Shown one piece after another: positions 56,344 through 64,000 of a stretch of DNA of 64,000 bases (positions within the stretch are counted from its first letter, which is position 1; each line of letters opens with the position of its first letter). Below the pieces are notes generated by a model, which saw only the letters and a program-made list of their open reading frames with translations, searched no databases and was not told where the DNA came from. This DNA is from Variovorax sp. OAS795 (GTDB taxonomy: Bacteria > Pseudomonadota > Gammaproteobacteria > Burkholderiales > Burkholderiaceae_C). The stretch covers positions 1,860,001 through 1,924,000 of the forward strand of contig NZ_JBEPOH010000001.1 in the NCBI RefSeq assembly GCF_040546685.1. The letters are read 5' to 3'. A program made the position numbers and the translations under genes.

Positions 56344-57210
56344 ATGGCCTCGTACGAACCCGCCTGGCTGGAAGGCATGTACAACAATCTTGCAAGGGTG
56401 AAAGACCACCCCGCCTACTTCGCCCGCTGGGCCGGGGATTCCGAAGCCGCACGCGAGAGGCTGCCGGGCCGGATCGACGTGGCCTATGGCCAGGGCGTGA
56501 ATGAAACGCTCGACATCTTTCCCGCACCCGTGCCCGGCGCGCCGGTGCTGGTGTTCATTCATGGCGGCTACTGGCGCGCCATGGACAAGCGGGATCATTC
56601 CTTCATTGCGCCCGCGTTCAACGACCGCGGCGTGTGCGTGGTGGTGCCCAACTATGCGCTGTGCCCCGGCACGGCCGAGCGGCCGGTGACGGTGCCGGAC
56701 ATCGTCATGCAGATGGCGCGCGCGCTGGCATGGACCTGGCGCAATGCCGCGAGCTTTGGTGCGGATCCCGCGCGCATCACGGTGGCAGGCCACTCGGCCG
56801 GCGGCCACATGGCGGCGGCACTGCTCGCGTGCGACTGGAAGGCGCTCGCGCCCGACCTGCCGGCGCAGCTGGTGCGCAACGCGCTGTCGATCTCCGGCCT
56901 CTACGACCTTCGGCCGTTGCAGCGCACGCCCTTCCTCGAACACGCGCTGAAGCTCAGCGATGCGGATGCGCTGCGCGCCAGCCCGGCGCTGTGGCCGGCG
57001 CCCGCGCGAGGCCAGCTGCATGCGGTGGTGGGAGGCGACGAGAGCGAGGAGTTCCTGCGCCAGAACACGTCGATCCGCGAAGCCTGGGGCCGCAACAGCG
57101 TGCCGGTGTGCGAGGCGCTCGACGGGCTGAACCACTTCAGCATCGTCGATGCACTGGCCGACGGCGACCACCGGCTGCACCGGCAGGCGGTGCAGTTGCT
57201 CGAAGCCTGA
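56344..57210 (+). CDS. Alpha/beta hydrolase, hormone-sensitive lipase/arylformamidase-like
   Basis: A 288-residue cytoplasmic hydrolase. The oxyanion motif HGGYW and the nucleophile elbow GHSAGGH place it in the HSL/kynurenine formamidase-like esterase group. The acid is probably in VVGGDES and the histidine in GLNHFSIVDAL. The N-terminus ASYEPAWLEGMYNN resembles bacterial arylformamidase-like esterases. The ATG at 56344 is chosen after a GGAGCAGGA ribosome binding site. It is convergent with guaC, 20 bases apart. Substrate unknown. Confidence 0.86.
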   Translation: MASYEPAWLEGMYNNLARVKDHPAYFARWAGDSEAARERLPGRIDVAYGQGVNETLDIFPAPVPGAPVLVFIHGGYWRAMDKRDHSFIAPAFNDRGVCVVVPNYALCPGTAERPVTVPDIVMQMARALAWTWRNAASFGADPARITVAGHSAGGHMAAALLACDWKALAPDLPAQLVRNALSISGLYDLRPLQRTPFLEHALKLSDADALRASPALWPAPARGQLHAVVGGDESEEFLRQNTSIREAWGRNSVPVCEALDGLNHFSIVDALADGDHRLHRQAVQLLEA

Positions 57211-57230
57211 TCCGGCTGCGGCAGGGGCGC

Positions 57231-58208
57231 CTACATCAGCAGGTGTTCGCCCGCGTTGTCGCCGCCCAGCGTGACGTAGTTGACCTTGCGGATGTCCATC
57301 AGCGTGCGGCCGCCGGCGTAGCTGATGGAGCTCTGCACGTCCTGCTCCATCTCGACCAGCGTGTCGGCCAGCTTGCCCTTGATCGGCTCGAGGATGCGCT
57401 TGCCTTCGACGTGCTTGTACTCGCCCTTGTTGAAGTCGCTGGCGGAGCCGTAGTACTCCTTGAAGAGCGCACCATCGACTTCGACCGTGCGCCCCGGCGA
57501 CTCCTCGTGGCCCGCGAACAGCGAGCCGATCATCACCATCGAGGCGCCGAAGCGCACGCTCTTGGCAATGTCGCCGTGGTCGCGGATGCCGCCGTCGGCA
57601 ATGATCGGCTTGGTGGCCACGCGCGCGCACCACTTGAGCGCGCTGAGTTGCCAGCCCCCGGTGCCGAAGCCGGTCTTGAGCTTGGTGATGCAGACCTTGC
57701 CCGGGCCGATGCCGACCTTGGTGGCGTCCGCGCCCCAGTTTTCCAGGTCGATCACCGCTTCAGGCGTGCCAACGTTGCCGGCAATCACGAACGAGGCGGG
57801 CAGCTTCTGCTTGAGGTAGCCGATCATGTTCTTCACGCTGTCGGCATGGCCGTGCGCAATGTCGATGGTGATGTACTCGGGCACGAGGCCCTCGGCCGCG
57901 AGCTGGTCGACCGTCTCGTAGTCCGGCTTCTTGACGCCCAGCGAGATCGAGGCGAACACGCCCTTGCCGTGCATCTCCCTGACGAACTTCACGTTGTCCA
58001 GGTCGAAGCGGTGCATCACATAGAAGTAGCCGTTCTGCGCGAGCCAGAGGCAGATCGGCTCGTCGACCACGGTCTTCATGTTGGCCGGCACCACCGGCAG
58101 CCGGAAGCTGCGCGCGCCCAGCGTCACGCTGGCGTCGCATTCCGATCGGCTTTCCACGCGGCACTTGCGCGGCAGCAAAAGGATGTTGTCGTAGTCGAAA
58201 ATCTGCAT
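57231..58208 (-). CDS. guaC: GMP reductase
   Basis: A 325-residue IMPDH/GMPR-family barrel enzyme that reductively deaminates GMP to IMP with [21 protein letters not shown] is the standard start. The catalytic loop [17 protein letters not shown] contains the active cysteine, and [18 protein letters not shown] is the phosphate-binding part. There are no CBS domains, which separates it from IMP dehydrogenase. The gene is preceded on its own strand by the structured leader at 58209-58399. Confidence 0.95.
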   Translation of the reverse strand: MQIFDYDNILLLPRKCRVESRSECDASVTLGARSFRLPVVPANMKTVVDEPICLWLAQNGYFYVMHRFDLDNVKFVREMHGKGVFASISLGVKKPDYETVDQLAAEGLVPEYITIDIAHGHADSVKNMIGYLKQKLPASFVIAGNVGTPEAVIDLENWGADATKVGIGPGKVCITKLKTGFGTGGWQLSALKWCARVATKPIIADGGIRDHGDIAKSVRFGASMVMIGSLFAGHEESPGRTVEVDGALFKEYYGSASDFNKGEYKHVEGKRILEPIKGKLADTLVEMEQDVQSSISYAGGRTLMDIRKVNYVTLGGDNAGEHLLM

Positions 58209-58399
58209 GAGAAACCAAGCTCCTGTGAAGGTGCGCCGAGGAACGATTTCCGTCGGCGTGGGCGCTTGGTCCCGCCCCGGTCATCGATGCCCATGCAGGC
58301 ATAAAAAAACCGGGCGACAAGAATCTTGGGCCCGGTAACTGATTATAGGGATGCGCCGAATCGCCTTCTTCCGGGCTTTCGTATAAACCTTATTCGGCG
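58209..58399 (-). promoter_or_regulatory. Candidate attenuator/riboswitch leader of guaC
   Basis: Reading the minus strand: a stem CGCCGAAT/ATTCGGCG (58399-58392 with 58361-58354) encloses a 30-base loop containing GCCCGG (58376-58371). A terminator-like hairpin ACCGGGC...GCCCGGT (58336-58330 with 58315-58309, plus an inner CAAG/CTTG stem) then runs into seven T residues. The loop GCCCGG could pair with the terminator 5' arm as an antiterminator. A further nested hairpin (58270-58264 with 58220-58214; inner 58259-58253 with 58239-58233) lies just before the start and flanks the GGAG ribosome binding site. No minus-strand gene lies upstream to need a terminator. A -10-like TATAAT is also present at 58347-58342, which is a competing interpretation. 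Confidence 0.45.
58302..58336 (-). terminator. Intrinsic terminator in the guaC leader
   Basis: Minus-strand hairpin ACCGGGC / GCCCGGT with an inner CAAG/CTTG stem, directly followed by TTTTTTT. It lies 94 bases before the guaC start. There is no T run on the plus strand, so it does not serve the opposite direction. Confidence 0.75.
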
Positions 58400-58465
58400 G
58401 CCGGTCTGTCCGCCGGCGGAGGGCATGGCCGGGCTGGTGGCGGGCGCACCGCGGGTGGGGGCTCT

Positions 58466-58506
58466 TTGATGCAGATCAGTGCCGCGCGGTGGGCGCGTCC
58501 GACAAT
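58466..58506 (+). promoter_or_regulatory. FNR/ANR-like site and -10 box of the azurin gene
   Basis: TTGAT-GCAG-ATCAG (58466-58479) matches TTGAT-N4-ATCAA at 9 of 10 fixed positions. A -10-like GACAAT lies at 58501-58506. A start near 58514 would put the site centre at about -41.5, the class II activator position. Azurin is under ANR control in Pseudomonas aeruginosa, so oxygen-limited activation is a reasonable inference. Confidence 0.6.
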
Positions 58507-58559
58507 GGGGCAACCGCACACACCGGGTGCGGCGTCCCTTTTTCTTGGAGACCGTTTCC

Positions 58560-59012
58560 ATGCTTCGCCACCGCCTCGCTGCCATCGCCACCCTGGCGTT
58601 TGTTTCTTCCTCCGCGTTTGCCGCCGACTGTTCCGTCGAGATCGAGGCCAACGACGCCATGCAGTTCAACAAGCCCGCCCTCGAGGTGGGCAAGGGCTGC
58701 AAGGAATTCACCGTCAAGCTCAAGCACGTGGGCAAGCTGCCGAAGCAGGCCATGGGCCACAACTGGGTGCTCGCCAAGACCGCCGATGTGCAGGCGGTCG
58801 CCGCCGACGGCATTGCTGCCGGCCTGCCGCAGAACTACGTCAAGCAGGGCGACGCGCGCGTCCTGGCGCACACCAAGATCATCGGGGGCGGTGAAAGCGA
58901 CAGCGTGACCTTCCCGGTCGCCAAGCTGGCCGCAGCCGACAGCTACACCTTCTTCTGCTCGTTCCCGGGCCATTCCTCGATCATGAAGGGCACGCTGAAA
59001 CTCGCGAAATAA
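58560..59012 (+). CDS. azu: Azurin, periplasmic blue copper protein
   Basis: A 150-residue cupredoxin. The signal peptide [21 protein letters not shown] is cleaved before [11 protein letters not shown]. Copper ligands are the His in GHNW, then the Cys, His and Met in [12 protein letters not shown]. The Cys3-Cys26-type disulphide pair (DCS and GKGCKEF) is present. It carries electrons between respiratory components such as cytochromes and nitrite reductase. The ATG at 58560 fits the signal peptide; the frame is open upstream. Confidence 0.95.
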   Translation: MLRHRLAAIATLAFVSSSAFAADCSVEIEANDAMQFNKPALEVGKGCKEFTVKLKHVGKLPKQAMGHNWVLAKTADVQAVAADGIAAGLPQNYVKQGDARVLAHTKIIGGGESDSVTFPVAKLAAADSYTFFCSFPGHSSIMKGTLKLAK

Positions 59013-59069
59013 GGCGGCGGGGCGACCCTGCCACCGCGTCGGGCCGTGCCGGCTTCCTACAATGCCGGG

Positions 59070-61502
<2,433 letters not shown>

Positions 61503-61520
61503 GCACTGCCACGTTGCGAT

Positions 61521-61567
61521 GACATTTGCTACCAAACAAATAGCTTAGGCCGTAATAACCACGGGCG
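61521..61567. repeat. Possible Comamonadaceae interspersed repeat after uvrD
   Basis: The spacer contains TTTGCTACCAAACAAATAGCTTAGGCCGTA-like sequence with GCTA / TAGC arms (61528-61542). From memory, short elements of the type TTTGCTA...AATAGCTT are common between genes in Comamonadaceae genomes. No second copy is seen in this window. Confidence 0.3.
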
Positions 61568-61635
61568 TTCGGGCCGGTTCCTGGGGAAGCAACCGCCTTA
61601 CACTCCCTGCTCGCGAAAAACGAGGGGAGTTAGGG

Positions 61636-64000
61636 ATGTGGTTCCTTGGAATGATTGCCGGCCTCTTCATCGGGGCCCTGGCCGAGTCGCTGCCGGCTGC
61701 GCTGATCCTCGCGGTGGTCGGCGCGTTCGCGTTGCCCCGGATCGTCGGCAAGAAGAACCGCGCCGGGCCCGCCCGCACCGAGGCCGAGAGCGCGGCACCA
61801 CCTTCCACCGGCACGCCCGCGGGCGGCATGCTGGCGTTGCAGCATCGCGTTGCCGAACTGGAACAGCGCGTGAGACTGCTCGAGCAGCGCACAGGGCAGG
61901 GTGCCGCCGGGCCCGCGATGGAGCCGCTGCCTTCGCGAGCGCCTGAGCCCGCCGGCGCAGATCTCCACGTCGCGCAGCCGGTACCCATCCCCGTACCCGT
62001 ACCCATGCCTGTCCCGCGGCCCGCGGCACAGGCCGCTGCGGGTGTCGCTGCCGTGCACGTGCCGGTGCCCGCCGCCATCGGGGCGACCAGGACCGTTCCC
62101 GAGCCCGCCGCACCGGTGGCCGCCAAGCCTCCTGCGCCGGTGCCGCCGCCACCGCGGCCCGCTCCGCCCCCGCCTCCCGCGGTCCCCCTGCGCGAGCGGC
62201 TGCCCGCGCCCATCGCCAACCTGATCTTCGGCGGCAACATGCTGGTGAAGCTCGGCGTGCTGATCCTGTTCCTCGGGCTGGCCTTCCTGCTGCGCTACAC
62301 GGCCGAGCGCGTCACGGTGCCTATCGAGCTGCGCTACGCGGCGGTGGCGCTCGTCGGCGCGGGGCTGCTGGCGCTGGGCTGGTTCCTGCGCCGCAAGCGC
62401 ACCGGCTACGCGTTGATCCTGCAGGGCGCCGGCATCGGCGTTTTCTACCTGACGACGCTGGCGGCGATGAAGGTGCACGAGTTGCTGCCACCCACAGCGG
62501 GCTTCGTCTTCCTGTTCGGGGTGGCCGCGCTGAGCGCGGTGCTGGCGGTGCTGCAGAACGCGCCCATGCTGGCCATCGTGGCGGTCCTCGAAGGCTTTGC
62601 CGCACCGGTGCTCGCATCGACCGGGCAGAACCGGCCGGTGGGGCTTTTCACGTACCTGCTGGTGCTCGACGTCGGCATCGTGCTGATCGCGTGGTTCAAG
62701 GCGTGGCGGGTGCTGAACCTGATCGGCTTCGTCGGCACCTTCACGCTGGCCGCGGGCTGGGCGCACAAGTACTACACCGATGACCAGTACGGCATCGTGC
62801 AGCCCTTCCTGCTGGTGTTCTTCCTGATGTTCGTGGCCATCGGCCTGCTGTTCGCGCGCCGCACGCTGTTCGATGCGCCTGTGCAGCCCGCGCAGCCGCT
62901 GGCCGCGCGCGCCCTCGACACCTTGCGCCGCGCGGGCCGGGTCGACAGTTCGCTCGTGTTCGGCACGCCCATGGTCGCCTTCGGCATGCAGGTGCTGCTG
63001 ATGCAGCCCCGGGAATACGGCGCAACGTTCTCGGCCATGGCGCTCGCGGCCTTCTACCTGGTGCTGGGCCGGCTGGTGTTCGCCACGCAGCCGAAGGGCC
63101 TGGCACTGCTGGCGGAGGCCTATGCGATCGTCGGCGTGATCTTCGGCACGCTCGCCATTCCGCTCGGCCTGGAAGGCCGGTGGACCGGCGCGGCCTGGGC
63201 CGTGGAAGCGGCCGGCATGTACTGGCTCGGCGCGCGGCAGGCTCGCGTGTATGCGCGGGCCTTCTCGTTCCTGGTGTTTGCCGGCGCGGTCTGGAAGCTG
63301 CTCGAAGCCACGCAGCTCGATGCGGCCGCCGGCCATCCGCTGCTGCAGGGCTCCGTGATCGGTCCGCTGCTGGTCACGGTCAGCGCCTTCGCGATGTGGA
63401 CCATTCACCGCCGCGCCAAGCTCGACGAAGGCGGCTGGGAAGCGCTGGTGGGCACCGCGCTGCCGTGGCTCGGCATGGGGGCGCTCACGCTGCTGCTGTG
63501 GCAGTGGCTCACGCCGCCATGGGCAGCGGCTGCAACGGCGGTGCTGGCGTCGGCCACGTTCGCATTCGCGGTGCGCTTCAAGCTCCGGCTGCTGGCCTTC
63601 GTGACCTACGGCATGCAGGCATTGGCCGTGGCCGGCTTCATCGCAACGCTGCACCGCGTGGCCGAGGGCACCGACGGCGGGCAGGTGCTCGCAAGCGGGT
63701 GGCAGGGCGCCGTGGCGGCGAGCCTGATCGCACTCAGCGTGCTCGGCAGCGCCGGCTGGTCGATGCTGCAGGCGCACCGCGCGGCATTGGCGCGCGGCAT
63801 CCAGCCGGCGTGGTCGGCGGGCAATGCCGTCGCGGTGATCGCGGGCGTGAGCCTGCTGCACCTGGCAATGCTGTTCCAGGTGAGCCTGGCGCAAGCCGCG
63901 CTGCTGTGGCCGCTCACGGCCACGGTCGTGCTCTGGGTCGCGCTGCGCCTGGCGCACCGACCGCTGGCGGCGCTGGCAGGCGTGCTGCAGGTCATCTCGG
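61636..64000 (+). CDS. DUF2339 polytopic membrane protein (3' truncated)
   Basis: A large membrane protein running off the window; 788 residues are visible. The ATG at 61636 has a GGGAGTTAGGG site. One N-terminal helix (LGMIAGLFIGALAESLPAAL), a short coiled coil (LQHRVAELEQRVRLLEQR, about residues 66-83) and a Pro/Ala/Val-rich linker precede RLPAPIANLIFGGNMLVKLGVLILFLGLAFLLRY, the DUF2339 hallmark. At least fifteen hydrophobic helices follow. Function is unknown; links to cell-envelope functions are suspected. The complementary strand also has long open frames, which I regard as shadows. Confidence 0.85.
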   Translation, partial: MWFLGMIAGLFIGALAESLPAALILAVVGAFALPRIVGKKNRAGPARTEAESAAPPSTGTPAGGMLALQHRVAELEQRVRLLEQRTGQGAAGPAMEPLPSRAPEPAGADLHVAQPVPIPVPVPMPVPRPAAQAAAGVAAVHVPVPAAIGATRTVPEPAAPVAAKPPAPVPPPPRPAPPPPPAVPLRERLPAPIANLIFGGNMLVKLGVLILFLGLAFLLRYTAERVTVPIELRYAAVALVGAGLLALGWFLRRKRTGYALILQGAGIGVFYLTTLAAMKVHELLPPTAGFVFLFGVAALSAVLAVLQNAPMLAIVAVLEGFAAPVLASTGQNRPVGLFTYLLVLDVGIVLIAWFKAWRVLNLIGFVGTFTLAAGWAHKYYTDDQYGIVQPFLLVFFLMFVAIGLLFARRTLFDAPVQPAQPLAARALDTLRRAGRVDSSLVFGTPMVAFGMQVLLMQPREYGATFSAMALAAFYLVLGRLVFATQPKGLALLAEAYAIVGVIFGTLAIPLGLEGRWTGAAWAVEAAGMYWLGARQARVYARAFSFLVFAGAVWKLLEATQLDAAAGHPLLQGSVIGPLLVTVSAFAMWTIHRRAKLDEGGWEALVGTALPWLGMGALTLLLWQWLTPPWAAAATAVLASATFAFAVRFKLRLLAFVTYGMQALAVAGFIATLHRVAEGTDGGQVLASGWQGAVAASLIALSVLGSAGWSMLQAHRAALARGIQPAWSAGNAVAVIAGVSLLHLAMLFQVSLAQAALLWPLTATVVLWVALRLAHRPLAALAGVLQVIS

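Noticed and set aside
61630..63957. 775-residue minus-strand frame opposite the DUF2339 gene
   Set aside because: The plus strand has an uninterrupted frame with a ribosome binding site and many membrane helices; the minus-strand translation is Arg/Gln/His-rich and unstructured.

Overview
The window is GC-rich, densely coded and mostly plus-strand. Its content (benzoate-type ABC uptake with a Rieske oxygenase, a complete type VI secretion locus, a Tad/Flp pilus locus, azurin and a GuaC-type GMP reductase) and its protein sequences suggest a beta-proteobacterium of the Comamonadaceae, most like Variovorax. This is a judgement from gene content, not a database match.

Positions 1-11776 form an aromatic-acid uptake and catabolism cluster. 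Three related periplasmic binding proteins (the first cut by the window edge) are interleaved with a two-subunit Rieske dioxygenase. A LivH permease, a LivM-LivG fusion and a LivF ATPase follow, then an acyl/aryl-CoA ligase. A separate short operon encodes an SDR dehydrogenase, a MarR regulator and a hotdog thioesterase, with a good MarR-like operator just before its first gene. Together they could import an aromatic acid, activate it with CoA and oxidise it. No oxygenase reductase or ferredoxin is present.

Positions 11809-41263 hold a complete type VI secretion system (T6SS). tssJ is divergent; then tssH, B, C, hcp, tssK, vgrG, an effector island (DUF4123 adaptor, a membrane-anchored unknown, a DUF3304 lipoprotein, a DUF2235 lipase-like effector), tssL-OmpA, tssM, a degenerate FHA protein, tagJ, tssE, F, G, A and a final membrane/coiled-coil protein of unknown role. 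The 460-bp AT-rich region between tssJ and tssH carries an FNR/ANR-like site with a correctly placed -10 box. A bidirectional terminator and tRNA-Lys(CTT) close this region, followed by an SDR gene with an atypical active site.

Positions 42577-55863 hold a Tad/Flp pilus locus: three small pilin-like genes, prepilin peptidase, RcpC, RcpA secretin, a small lipoprotein, three pseudopilin-like proteins and tadZABC. It ends against a convergent histidine kinase/response regulator operon. The kinase appears to lack the usual glycine boxes, and its upstream region contains palindromes and three copies of a short repeat.

Positions 56142-64000 carry tRNA-Ala(CGC) with its terminator, an alpha/beta hydrolase, guaC, azurin, a UvrD-type helicase and the start of a DUF2339 membrane protein. 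Two regulatory signals stand out. An FNR/ANR-like site lies at class II distance before azurin. On the other strand, an apparent aptamer-like stem, antiterminator and intrinsic terminator lie directly before guaC with no gene upstream to terminate. The latter is the best candidate for an undescribed regulatory element here.
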